The translations under genes were made by a program, and so were the position numbers. Shown one piece after another: positions 44,327 to 54,100 of a DNA stretch of 64,000 bases (positions are counted from its first letter, which is position 1; the number at the start of each line of letters is the position of its first letter). The notes under the pieces are model-generated. The model was not told the origin of the DNA and ran no database searches. It saw nothing but the letters and a program-made list of their open reading frames with translations. The stretch lies in NCBI RefSeq assembly GCF_003385845.1, contig NZ_QRDJ01000008.1:434001-498000 (forward strand), given 5' to 3'. The stretch comes from Kushneria indalinina DSM 14324. Lineage in GTDB: Bacteria; Pseudomonadota; Gammaproteobacteria; Pseudomonadales; Halomonadaceae.

Positions 44327-46084
44327 ATGGCAGCAGCAAAAAAGTCCAATGATCTGGCACTGGCTCTGAAAGCGTGTCGAAGCTCGTTCATGTCGGTGGG
44401 TGGTTTCAGCATGTGCATCAATCTTTTGATGCTGGTGCCGCCGCTTTACATGTTGCAGGTCTATGACCGGGTCATCACCACCCGCAGTGTCGATACCCTG
44501 ATCATGCTGACCCTGATCGTGATGTTTCTATTCATGGTCATGGGCGGGCTTGAACTGGTGCGCTCGCGCATTCTGGTGCGTACCGGTAACCGGCTGGAAA
44601 CGCTGACGAACACGCGCATCTATCGCGCCATGTTTCGCCGCAGCCTGCTGCGCTCGGGGCAGCAGACGGCGCAACCGCTCAACGATCTCACCACACTTCG
44701 TCAGTTTTTGACCGGCAACGGGCTTTTTGCCTTTTTCGACGCGCCCTGGATACCGATCTACATCGGCGTGCTCTTTCTCTTCAACGTCTGGTTTGGGGTG
44801 TTCGCCATCGTTGCCGGGCTGGTGCTGCTGGCGCTGGCCGTGGCCAACGAGCGCGCCACGCGCCGGCTTCTGGCCGAGGCCGGCAATGAACAGATTCAGG
44901 CCCAGGAGCTGGCCAATGCCAACCTGCGCAACGCCGAGGTCCTGCATGCCATGGGCATGGTGTCCGGCATCCAGGCGCGCTGGGGGCAGCGCCATCATGA
45001 CTATCTGGTTCGCCAGTCGCAGGCCAGTGACCGGTCGGGGACACTGGCCAATCTGTCCAAGGTGCTGCGGCTGGCCTTTCAGTCCCTGATTCTGGGACTG
45101 GGCGCCTGGCTGGTCCTGCAGGGCAGCATCACCCCCGGCATGATGATCGCGGGCTCCATTTTGATGGGGCGAGCGCTGGCCCCCATCGACCAGATGATCG
45201 GCGCGTGGAAGGGCTTTGTCAGCGCCCGTTCGGCGCATCAGCGCCTCACCGGACTGCTGGAGGAAGTGCCTGCCGATAGTGAGCGCATGTCGCTGCCGGC
45301 GCCCCAGGGCGATATCCGCGTGGAAGGCGTCTCGGCGGCGCCGCCGGGGGTGCGGCTACCGACCCTGCGTGGCATCAATTTCACCCTGGCGCGGGGCGAA
45401 CAGGTGGGGATTATAGGCCCCAGTGCCTCGGGAAAATCGACCCTGGCGCGGGTGCTGCTGGGCATCTGGCCTACCCAGGTGGGGACCGTGCGTCTTGATG
45501 GCGTGGATGTGTCCCAGTGGCCGCGCGAAGAGCTGGGGCCGCATATCGGCTATCTGCCGCAGGATATCGAGCTCTTCGACGGCACCATCAGTGACAACAT
45601 TGCGCGTCTGGGCGAGGTCGATGCCGAAAAGGTGGTCGAAGCCGCTCGCATGGCGGGCGTGCATGACATGATCCTGCAGCAGCCGCAGGGCTATGACACT
45701 CCCATCTCGTCCGGCGGTGGCGCCCTGTCCGGCGGTCAGCGTCAACGCATCGGTCTGGCGCGGGCGCTCTATGGCCGCCCGGTCATGGTGGTGCTGGATG
45801 AGCCCAATGCCAACCTGGATGACAGCGGCGAGCGCGCGCTGATCCAGGCGCTGGCGCGGCTTAAGCAGATGAAAACGACCGTCTTTGTCATCTCCCATCG
45901 TCCCGCCACGCTCAAGGCCGTCGATCGGCTGCTGGTCATGAAGGAGGGGCAGGTCAGCGCCTTCGGCCCCCGTGATCAGGTCGTGGCCCATCTTCAGTCG
46001 CAAAAATCGAGCACCGTGCGTCCCATGACATCAAATACGACGGCACCCTCCGATACCCAGACAGCTGCGGCAGGCAACCAATGA
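44327..46084 (+). CDS. Type I secretion system ABC transporter (PrtD/AprD type)
   Basis: 585-residue inner-membrane ATPase of a type I secretion system. Six membrane segments (about residues 20-300) precede an ATP-binding domain: Walker A GPSASGKST, signature LSGGQRQRI, Walker B VMVVLDEPNANLD, H-loop VISHRP. There is no C39 peptidase domain, so no leader is cut. It belongs to the PrtD/AprD group that exports proteases, lipases and nucleases. Its C-terminal tail is Ser/Thr/Gln-rich. The stop overlaps the next gene (ATGA). A PHO-box-like repeat lies just upstream. Confidence 0.93.
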   Translation: MAAAKKSNDLALALKACRSSFMSVGGFSMCINLLMLVPPLYMLQVYDRVITTRSVDTLIMLTLIVMFLFMVMGGLELVRSRILVRTGNRLETLTNTRIYRAMFRRSLLRSGQQTAQPLNDLTTLRQFLTGNGLFAFFDAPWIPIYIGVLFLFNVWFGVFAIVAGLVLLALAVANERATRRLLAEAGNEQIQAQELANANLRNAEVLHAMGMVSGIQARWGQRHHDYLVRQSQASDRSGTLANLSKVLRLAFQSLILGLGAWLVLQGSITPGMMIAGSILMGRALAPIDQMIGAWKGFVSARSAHQRLTGLLEEVPADSERMSLPAPQGDIRVEGVSAAPPGVRLPTLRGINFTLARGEQVGIIGPSASGKSTLARVLLGIWPTQVGTVRLDGVDVSQWPREELGPHIGYLPQDIELFDGTISDNIARLGEVDAEKVVEAARMAGVHDMILQQPQGYDTPISSGGGALSGGQRQRIGLARALYGRPVMVVLDEPNANLDDSGERALIQALARLKQMKTTVFVISHRPATLKAVDRLLVMKEGQVSAFGPRDQVVAHLQSQKSSTVRPMTSNTTAPSDTQTAAAGNQ

Positions 46085-47442
46085 GCACCTCATTCAGCAC
46101 GACGGCCTCTTCCTCACAAAATACCACTTCACAAAATACCCCCTCACTGCCGATCAGCGATCGCGGCGCGCGGCGTACCGGCATCGTGATCGTGCTGGTG
46201 GCCTTTGGCATCTTCGGCGGCTGGGCGATGCTGGCCAACCTGGCGGTGGCGGTCGTGGCCACCGGCACCGTCTCGGTGGAGTCGTTCAAAAAGACCGTGC
46301 AGCACCTGGAAGGCGGGATCGTCTCGCAGATCAACGTCGACGATGGCGATCACGTCGAAGCCGGTGACGTGCTGATGGTGCTGGATGCCACCCAGGCGCG
46401 CTCCCAGTACGCCATCGCCCGCACCGGCTGGTTCATCGCGAGCGCCCAGGAGGCGCGGCTGATGGCCGAGCAGCAGCAGCTCGAACAGCTCGAGTTTCCT
46501 CCGGCGCTGCTGGAGATGGCCCAAAAAGAGGAGCGCCTGCAGCAGGTGCTCAACGTACAGCGCAGCCTCTTTTTCTCGCGCCGCCAGGCCCTGCAGGGGG
46601 AGCTGGAGGGACTGGATGAACAGAATCAGCAGCTGCGTGAACAGATTGCCGGTCTTGAGCAGACCATGCGTATCAACTCGCAACGTATCGCCTCGCTCAG
46701 CGATGAGGCCGATGACTATCGGGCGCTGTTTCGCGAGGGGCTGGGCAACAACCAGCGCGTGCGCGAGCTCGAGCGTCAGAGAATGCAGCTTGACTCCGAC
46801 AGTGCCTCATCGAAGGCCCAGATCGCTCAGCTGCGCTCCCGGATCAGTGAAAACCGCGTCCAGATGGAGACGCGGCGACAGTCCTGGCAGCAGGAAGTGG
46901 GCGAGGGGCTGCGTCAGGCGCAGTCCGAAATCGGCGATACGTCCGAACGCATGACGGCGCTGTCCGATCAGATGCGTCGCACCGAGCTGCGGGCCCCGGT
47001 CGCCGGCACCGTGGTCGGCCTCGAGACGCACACCCTGGGGGCAGTGATCGAGCCGGGCAAGCCGGTGATGAGCATCGTGCCCAATGCAGAAGGCTTTCTG
47101 ATCGACACCCGCATCGCCGCCCAGGACATCGACAATATCTACGTGGGCCAGCCTGCCGAGATTCGTTTCAGCGCCTTCAACCAGCGCCGCTCCAGCGTGG
47201 TGGAAGGGGAGCTGGTCAATGTCTCCGCCGACAGCTTTCAGGATGAGTCTACCGGTGAATCCTATTACCGCGGCCGGGTACGGGTTTCGGAGACCGGGCA
47301 GGAGAGCATGAGCGACGAAGAGATGCAGCTGCTTTCCGGCATGCCGGCCGAGGTCATGCTGCGCACCGGCGAGAAGACCCTGATGGGCTACGTCATGCAG
47401 CCGGTGACCGACATGCTGGCACGCGCCGTACGACAGGACTGA
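46081..47442 (+). CDS. Type I secretion membrane fusion protein (HlyD/PrtE family)
   Basis: 453-residue periplasmic adaptor. It has a Ser/Thr-rich cytoplasmic N terminus, one membrane helix (about residues 32-56, IVIVLVAFGIFGGWAML), then the lipoyl half-motif KKTVQHLEGGIVSQINVDDG. A long coiled-coil hairpin (about residues 120-290) follows, then the second lipoyl half (RAPVAGTVVGLETHTLG) and a beta-barrel domain ending in GEKTLMGYVMQPVTD. It bridges the ABC protein and the outer-membrane channel. It overlaps the ABC gene and is followed by the channel gene after three bases. Confidence 0.93.
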   Translation: MSTSFSTTASSSQNTTSQNTPSLPISDRGARRTGIVIVLVAFGIFGGWAMLANLAVAVVATGTVSVESFKKTVQHLEGGIVSQINVDDGDHVEAGDVLMVLDATQARSQYAIARTGWFIASAQEARLMAEQQQLEQLEFPPALLEMAQKEERLQQVLNVQRSLFFSRRQALQGELEGLDEQNQQLREQIAGLEQTMRINSQRIASLSDEADDYRALFREGLGNNQRVRELERQRMQLDSDSASSKAQIAQLRSRISENRVQMETRRQSWQQEVGEGLRQAQSEIGDTSERMTALSDQMRRTELRAPVAGTVVGLETHTLGAVIEPGKPVMSIVPNAEGFLIDTRIAAQDIDNIYVGQPAEIRFSAFNQRRSSVVEGELVNVSADSFQDESTGESYYRGRVRVSETGQESMSDEEMQLLSGMPAEVMLRTGEKTLMGYVMQPVTDMLARAVRQD

Positions 47443-47445
47443 TGA

Positions 47446-49020
47446 ATGATCATGAAAGACAGAGCTTCTCATCAGACCCTGCGTGCCCTGCTGGTCAGCG
47501 TGTTGTTTTTTGGTACGACATGGCTGCCGGCAGTGGCACTGGCCGAGCCACAGACGAGTACAGAAACCGCCCTCGAGCCGCTGACGATGTATGGCGCGGC
47601 GCCGGCCGACGATGACCGGGCGCCCGGTGACGGGATTGATTCGGCCCGGGCCATCATTCCATCCCTGCCGGCGCTCTATGCCCATGCGCGCGATCATGAT
47701 GCCGAGCTGCGCCGCCAGATGCTGGAGGCCGAGGCGACCGGGCTCGAGACGAGCCGGGCGCGGGCGGGGCTGTTGCCCTCGATCGATCTGACGTACTCCG
47801 TGGGCTATACCGACAGCGATAACTACTACTCCGATGGCGCCGACTCCTGCGAGGAGAACCCTCGCACCGGCGAGCTGCTCGGCGGCGATGATTTTGAAGC
47901 GCGCTGTCGCGGCCATTCCACCGATACCACCGCACAGGTGCAGCTGACCCAGCCGCTGTTTTCCATGGAGCGCTGGCGAGCGCTTGCCCAGTCGCGTGAG
48001 CAGGTGCAGGCCGCGCAGCTGCAGCTGGCGGTCGCCGAGCAGCAGCTGGCGCTGGAGACGGCCGAGGCCTACATGGACGGCTTTTACAACGCTCAGCAAA
48101 AGCGTCTGCTGGCCGGCAAGCAGCGCTCACTGGAGCTGCAGGTGAAACAGGCGCAGCGCGCCTATGAGCTGGGAATCGGCGATCGTATCGATCTGCTGGC
48201 GGCGCGTTCCCGGCTGGATCAGGCCGGGGCCGAAATCGCCGTGGCCGACAATCAGTATGCCGATGCCGTGGCGCGGCTGGAGCGTCTGACCGGCCAGACG
48301 CCGGACTTTACCCGGTTCGCCCTCGAGGAGCTGTCCGAGGCCCAGTGGCCGGTGCCCGAGGCGATGGAGTACTCCCAGGCCACTATCAGTGACAACGTTC
48401 GGGTCCGTCTGGCCGCACAACAGCTGGCCGTGGCCGATGCCGTGCAGTCCGTTCGTCAGGCCGGTTATTACCCCGAGGTGTCGCTGAACCTGTCATGGAT
48501 GGACCGCAACAGTGACGATCCCTATCGCGAAAGCGAGGACCGCTCGGCCGTGATCCAGGCGCGCATGAACCTGTATCAGGGCGGGGCGACCAGCGCCGAG
48601 ATTCGCCAGGCGGATCTGCGCCGTCAGTCCCAGAGTGCCGATGTGCAGCAGCAAAAGCGCCTGGCGCTGGAGGAGATCCGACGCCGCCATCGCAGCATCG
48701 GCGGTGATCTCTCGCGTTTGAAGGCGCTGTCCCAGTCGATCCGTTCCAGCGAGCTCTATCTGGAGGCGGCTGATCGCGGTGCGGCGCTGGGGCTGCGCGA
48801 TCTCGTCGATGTGCTGGACGCCCGCGCCGATCTTTATGATCAGCGCATTCAGTATGTGGATGCCTTTCGTCAGCTGCTGCTGGATCGACTCAATCTCCAG
48901 GCCGCGGCCGGGCCGCTGGCCAGTGACGACATGACCGACGCCATGACCATGATCGGGCGCATTATCGGCCCGCCACACGACGATACGCCGTTGCCGAGCG
49001 GGGTTGAGGCGTCCTCGTAA
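47446..49020 (+). CDS. Type I secretion outer membrane channel (TolC/PrtF family)
   Basis: 524-residue TolC-family protein, the third component of the secretion system. A signal peptide ends near AVALA. Two coiled-coil repeats follow; the first half has LALETAEAYMDGFYNAQQKR and AYELGIGDRIDLLAARSRLD, the second LYQGGATSAEIRQADLRRQS and ALGLRDLVDVLDARADLYD. A surface-loop insert near residue 130-155 carries two cysteines that could form a disulfide. Two in-frame ATGs (47446, 47452) are possible. It differs clearly from the TolC-family protein at 5103-6677. The operon probably ends here. Confidence 0.92.
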   Translation: MIMKDRASHQTLRALLVSVLFFGTTWLPAVALAEPQTSTETALEPLTMYGAAPADDDRAPGDGIDSARAIIPSLPALYAHARDHDAELRRQMLEAEATGLETSRARAGLLPSIDLTYSVGYTDSDNYYSDGADSCEENPRTGELLGGDDFEARCRGHSTDTTAQVQLTQPLFSMERWRALAQSREQVQAAQLQLAVAEQQLALETAEAYMDGFYNAQQKRLLAGKQRSLELQVKQAQRAYELGIGDRIDLLAARSRLDQAGAEIAVADNQYADAVARLERLTGQTPDFTRFALEELSEAQWPVPEAMEYSQATISDNVRVRLAAQQLAVADAVQSVRQAGYYPEVSLNLSWMDRNSDDPYRESEDRSAVIQARMNLYQGGATSAEIRQADLRRQSQSADVQQQKRLALEEIRRRHRSIGGDLSRLKALSQSIRSSELYLEAADRGAALGLRDLVDVLDARADLYDQRIQYVDAFRQLLLDRLNLQAAAGPLASDDMTDAMTMIGRIIGPPHDDTPLPSGVEASS

Positions 49021-49154
49021 AAAATACTTACATACTGTTGCCAATCATTGCGCCTTTAAACGCCGTGGTCATCTGGATGCAGGCAAATCGTCATGAGTGG
49101 CGGGCGAACATGATCGGGCGGGTGGATCAGCGCCCGGGCCTTGAACTCCAGACC

Positions 49155-49226
49155 CTGTTATCCGGACTGCGTCATTCTGACTACGTCATCCGGACCCTGT
49201 CATGGAGAAGGTCACTCTCATTAAAT
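49155..49226 (+). promoter_or_regulatory. Periodic GTCAT array and promoter of the phosphatase gene
   Basis: CTGTTAT (49155), GCGTCAT (49169), ACGTCAT (49183) and CTGTCAT (49197) are seven-base repeats with an exact 14-base period; AGGTCAC follows at 49209. ATCCGGAC precedes two of them at a 28-base period. TTAAAT at 49221-49226, 17 bases after the last CTGTCAT, could be the -10. The array shares a 21-base block with the PHO-box region of the secretion operon. Confidence 0.6.
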
Positions 49227-49272
49227 CGCGCATGGCCCGATGGCGGGCACATAACGACTCAGGAGAATGACG

Positions 49273-50979
49273 ATGTTCGGCTACAGCAACGGCATGTTTG
49301 GCAGCAACGGTTCACTGTATGGCAGCAATGCGATGACCATGAACAGTGCGTCGTCCGCCATGTTCTCTCCCTTTCAGTCCCTGTCACCGCTATCAGGCCT
49401 GTGGTCAGGCAATGATTCGCCCTGGGCGTCCGAGCCGGCGCTGGTGCCGGCCTTTCTGGATGCCACGAAATCCATTCTGGATGGCTACAGCCAGGCGCTG
49501 GGCCAGCTGAGCAGCGCCTTCAGCGATGTGCTGGCCGGCCAGAACGGCACGCCGGGTCAGTCCCCGGAGATGCCCGGCCAGTCGCCTGAAATGCCCGGTC
49601 AGTCCCCCGGGGTACCCGAGCCGGAAGTGCCGGCCAATGACGACATGGCGCAAAACGTCATCTTCATGGTGCCCGACGGCTTCGGTACGGACTATTCCAC
49701 GGCCTTTCGGACCTTCAAGGGCGGTGAGGAGCTGCCGGCCTGGGAAGCCGAGGACATGCTGACCGGGGCCATCAAGACGGAATCCGCCAACTCGCTGATC
49801 ACCGATTCGGCGGCGGCGGGCACGGCCTTTGCCACGGGTCAGAAAACCGACAACGGCCGGATCTCCACGGCGCCGGACGGCTCCGATCTGACCACCCTGG
49901 TTGACCTGGCCAACGCGGCCGGCAAGTCCACCGGCGTGGTGGCCACCTCGACCATCACTCATGCCACGCCGGCCGTCTTTGGCGCCAACGTGGACGATCG
50001 CGACGATCAGCACCTGATTGCCCAGCAGTACATCGACGACAACAAGCTGGATGTCATGCTCGGCGGCGGCCGCGACTACTTTGTCGCCGAAGAGGACGGC
50101 GGGGCCGGCGTTGCCGACCTGCTGAGCCAGGCCGAGTCGCAGGGCTATACCCTGCTCGACAGCGCCAGCGATCTGGAAAGCGTGGAAGGCGATCGCCTGC
50201 TGGGCCTGTTTGCCGATGACGCGCTGGACACCAGCTACGGCGAAAGCGGTGATGACCAGCCGACACTTGCGCAGATGACGCAGACCGCGCTGGACACGCT
50301 GTCACAGAACGAAGACGGCTTTTTCATGATGGTCGAGGGCAGCCAGATCGACTGGGCCGGCCACGCCAACGATGCCGGCTGGGCCATGAACGATTCGCTG
50401 GCCTTTGAAGATGCCGTGAAGACGGCCCAGCAGTTCTCCGAGGACAACCCGGATACGCTGATCGTGATTGCCCCGGACCACGAAACCGGCGGCATGTCGG
50501 CACAGTCCACGCAGGACAACAACGCCTCGACCTATCAGAACTTCACCGCCACCTACGAGCAGATGTACGTTGAGGCCAGCGAGCGTATTGAAGCGGCCGG
50601 CATGAGCATGGACGACGACGGTGCTGCCTGGATCATGCAGGGTGCCGTGGCCGAGATGACCGGCGGTGACGTGCTGCTCACCGATGACGAGCTGTCCACG
50701 GTCCTGTCGGCTGAAGATTCAGATGCAGGACTTGCGGCCCTGACGCAGACGCTGAATGAATATGGCGGTATCAGCTTCAGCTCCGGCAATCACACGGCCG
50801 AGAATGTGCCGCTGTATGCCTCAGGCCCGGGGTCAGACATCTTTTCCGGTCTTCTGGACAACACCGAAGTGGGTCAGGGGCTGGCCACGGCGATGGGACT
50901 CGAGTTTGCGGACGCGGGCAGCGCCGAGGTGATGGGGGTGGACAACCAGCTCCAGGCCAATGAGATGGCGGTCGCCTGA
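49273..50979 (+). CDS. Secreted alkaline phosphatase, probable type I substrate
   Basis: 568-residue alkaline phosphatase-superfamily enzyme releasing phosphate from phosphomonoesters. Metal ligand D135 is in MVPDGFG, and nucleophile S179 is in TDSAAAGTAFATGQKTDN. EGSQIDWAGHAND and APDHETGG give the other zinc ligands, and SGNHTAENVPLYASGPG is the C-terminal histidine site. Instead of a signal peptide there is a Gly/Ser/Asn-rich N terminus, a helical stretch (about residues 52-88) and a Pro-rich linker with three PGQSP repeats. With a type I operon immediately upstream, export by that system is inferred. It has no RTX repeats. ATG 49273 is preferred because AGGAG (49261-49265) is seven bases upstream; the ATG at 49267 is too close. 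Confidence 0.9.
   Translation: MFGYSNGMFGSNGSLYGSNAMTMNSASSAMFSPFQSLSPLSGLWSGNDSPWASEPALVPAFLDATKSILDGYSQALGQLSSAFSDVLAGQNGTPGQSPEMPGQSPEMPGQSPGVPEPEVPANDDMAQNVIFMVPDGFGTDYSTAFRTFKGGEELPAWEAEDMLTGAIKTESANSLITDSAAAGTAFATGQKTDNGRISTAPDGSDLTTLVDLANAAGKSTGVVATSTITHATPAVFGANVDDRDDQHLIAQQYIDDNKLDVMLGGGRDYFVAEEDGGAGVADLLSQAESQGYTLLDSASDLESVEGDRLLGLFADDALDTSYGESGDDQPTLAQMTQTALDTLSQNEDGFFMMVEGSQIDWAGHANDAGWAMNDSLAFEDAVKTAQQFSEDNPDTLIVIAPDHETGGMSAQSTQDNNASTYQNFTATYEQMYVEASERIEAAGMSMDDDGAAWIMQGAVAEMTGGDVLLTDDELSTVLSAEDSDAGLAALTQTLNEYGGISFSSGNHTAENVPLYASGPGSDIFSGLLDNTEVGQGLATAMGLEFADAGSAEVMGVDNQLQANEMAVA
49552..49614 (+). repeat. Three tandem 21-bp coding repeats in the phosphatase linker
   Basis: Units at 49552-49572, 49573-49593 and 49594-49614 encode PGQSPEM, PGQSPEM and PGQSPGV. 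They differ mainly at third codon positions, so the repeat is kept at the protein level. It joins the N-terminal extension to the enzyme domain. Confidence 0.85.
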
Positions 50980-51105
50980 TCATCGATCAACGAGCCGGCG
51001 GCCCCGCCCGGGGCGCCGGTGTCGAACGATCAAAACAGCTTGATCAAAATAACCCGGTCAGAACAACAACAACGCAATACTTTCGATAACAAGAAAAACA
51101 GCATC

Positions 51106-51136
51106 AGAAAGGGCGCCTCGACGGCGCCCTTTTTAT
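51106..51136. terminator. Bidirectional terminator, phosphatase / nuclease
   Basis: AAAGGGCGCC (51108-51117) pairs with GGCGCCCTTT (51123-51132) with a five-base loop and flanking A and T tracts, between converging genes. Confidence 0.88.
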
Positions 51137-51155
51137 TGGTGTTTCCCGGCCGGTC

Positions 51156-54100
51156 TCAGAAGCCGGTAGCCGGCTGGGCATCCGCCCCCGGGTCGATGCC
51201 GATGATGATCGGGTCGTGGTCCGAGGCGCGGAAGGGGCCGTCACCGTAGAGGGCGTCGACCTGCGCGTCACTCTTGTACTCGGTGTTGTAGTCGAGCACC
51301 GTCGGCTCATCGGCGTTGATGTGCCAGGTGGTGGTGCCGGTGACCTGTTCACTCATCGAGGGGCTGGCCAGGGCGTGATCCAGCGAGCCCCACTGGCCGT
51401 CATAGCTGTAGGAGTAGTCGTCATCCAGCAGCGTATAGCCTTCGCCGGTCAGCGTGGTGATGGGGTCTTCCATGGCGTAGCTGTTGAGATCGCCGATGAT
51501 CAGGACATCGCTTTCGCCGCTGTCGGTCGGGTCGGTCTCGACCCAGGCGGCGAGCTGCTCGGCGGCCTCGACCCGGGTCGGGTTGTTGTTGCCCTGACCG
51601 TCACCGATCGCCTCTTCACCGTTGATCACGCTGCCCTTGGACTTGAAGTGGTTGACCGCGATCGAAAGGGTCTCGCCGCTGTCGTTGTCCTGAAAGGTCT
51701 GCAGCATGGGCGCCCGGTTGCCGGTGGCAAAGGCGCCGCTGGTGTTGATGGCGGCGTCACCGGCGGGCGTGACGCTGTCGCTTTGATAGATCAGGCCGAC
51801 GGCAATGGCGTCGCTGCCGGGGGAGACCACGCTGCCGCTGTCATCCCGGGGCGTGATGAAGTCCCACTGCGCGTCATCCCGGGCGTTGAGCGCCTCGACC
51901 AGTCCGGCAATCGAGCTGTCTTCGCCATAGCCGTCGTTGGCCACTTCCATGAGACCGGCGATATCGGCATCGCTATCGACAATGGCGTTGACCAGCTTGT
52001 CCTGCTGGCGGGTCAGCTCCTGCTCACTGTTGGCGCCGCGCGGGCTGTGCTCGGTGCCTTCCGGCGTGGTGATCTGATTGCCTGACTGATCGAGTGTTTC
52101 GAAATAGTTCAGCACGTTGAAGGAGGCGACCTTGAGCGGGGCATCACCCAGCGCCCGGTCATCGGGCTGCTCAGGGCGCGCATTGGCGGGCTGGAAGTCG
52201 AGCCCTTCGTCGCTCTGGAGGCGCCACTGCTGGTAGGCGAAATCGAGCACGCCGGTGGCCTGGTCCAGCGTGTCGCCGCCGCGCAGGGTGTTGTCCGCCG
52301 ACAGCGGCTCGCCGCCGCGGCCGAACAGGATCTCCTCCGGATTCTGCACGTTGCTGGCGTCATCGAGGAGGATCGAGCGACTTTCGAGCTGGTCCAGCCA
52401 CTGCTGGTTGCCGGCCTGGTCCGGGGCGTTGACTTCGGTGAACTGCTCCAGACGCCCGCCGCTCGAGAGCGTGACCGTACCGTAGCGGCCCAGCTCATAA
52501 GTGTCGGTGACCGTCAGCGGTTCGCCGTCGGCGCCCTGAAAGCTCACCCGCATGCTTTCGCGAGCGGCCAGCGACGACTTGTCGTCGATGGGCAGGTCCA
52601 GCTCGGTGATCGTGGGCAGCGGCTGATCCCGAGCAGTGACGTCCAGTGATCTCACATCGGTCAGCTCGGTCTTGCCCTGGTACTGCTCGACCGTGCCGGT
52701 CAGACGGACCCGATCACCCACGGTGAAGTCGGCGACGTTGCTGTCATCGGGCAGGTAGACAAAGATCCCCTCGGAGGTGGTCTCGTCACCGTCACGGTCG
52801 GCGTCTTCCTCCTGCAGGAAAAAGCCGTCCAGGCCGTCGCGGGCGTCCAGCGTCACGATCGCCTCGAGGCTGACCTCATCGCCCACGCGCTCGCTGCTCA
52901 TGGTGCTGCCCTGAATGGTGGAAATCAGTTCCACGGGGGGAAGGTCCATAGGGTCTCCGTTACTGTCCGGGAGGTCATTGCCCGGCGCTTCGTTGTTGGC
53001 GTCATCGCCCGGGGCGTCATCGTTGGCGCCGTCACCGCCCAGGCCGTTGAAGGTGTCCTGCGGATACTCCTGCCACTGGTCGGCGTCGAAGCGGTCACTG
53101 CCCTCGGTGATGGCCTCGTCACGGCGCAGGGTGACATCGCGACCAAAGTACGCGTCATCGCCGACGGTGCCGACTATGTCCTGAATCTCCCCCGCGCCGT
53201 CGGTCAACACAAGGGCATCGTTGCCGTTGTAGCTGGTCACGCCGCTGGTGTCATCGCTGCGATCCAGCAGGGCCGGTTCGGCCTGACTGTTGGCCAGCAC
53301 CAGCGTATCACCGGGCGCCAGGCTGCCATACTCACCCAGTGCCTGCGTGGCGTTGGCCTCGGTGTTGCCGTTGGAGTAGAGCGACAGCGTGAAGCCTGCC
53401 AGCGACAGATCGCTGCCGCCGCGGTTGGTCAGCTCGATCGCCTTGTTGTAGCCGCTGCCTTCAACGTATTCGCTGATCAAAAGACTTGCTGGCATGTTAT
53501 CCCCGCTGTCACTGCCCGGCTGGCGGCCGGGCGCGGCCACGGCCGGCATGTCGCCGTCGTCACCGCCGAAGGTGTCGCTGACCACGCCGCCGTTATCGCG
53601 CGTGGTGAAGCGCTGATGAATGACATCCCAGGAGGCGCCGTCAAAGCCGGTCGTATCCGGATAGGCTTCGCGGGCGGCCAGGGTCTCGCGGCCGGGCTCG
53701 CCCAGCCACAGCGTGACCTCATCGCCGCCCTGGCCCAGACCCGCGGCGCTGCCGGTATGGCCGATTTCGACCGAGCTGCCCTCAAGGGTGCTCTGCCAGG
53801 CGTTGCGGAACTCGGCGACATCCGCCGCGTCACCGTTGGCCACCACCAGGGCCGTGGCGCCCGGCGCCAGCGTGGTAAGGCCTTCAATCATGACGGCGTC
53901 ATTGGGGTCGGCGCTGTCATCATCGTAGTACAACGGCGTGGTGGTGAAATCGAGGGTGTCGCTGCCGGTATTGACGATTTCAAACCAGTCCTCGGAGAGG
54001 TTGCTGCCGTTCTGGCCGGGCCAGATTTCGGTGACCGCGATGCCCAGATCCTGCGGCTCGGGCGGCGGCAGCGGGATGTGGCCGGTATTGACGGTGAAAT

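Noticed and set aside
49552-49614. The 21-bp tandem repeats as a CRISPR-like or minisatellite element
   Set aside because: Only three units, in frame, encoding a Pro-rich linker, and differing at third codon positions. It is a protein repeat.
49273-50979. RTX calcium-binding repeats in the phosphatase
   Set aside because: Glycine/aspartate-rich stretches occur, but no GGxGxDxUx nonapeptide array is present, and the same holds for the nuclease.
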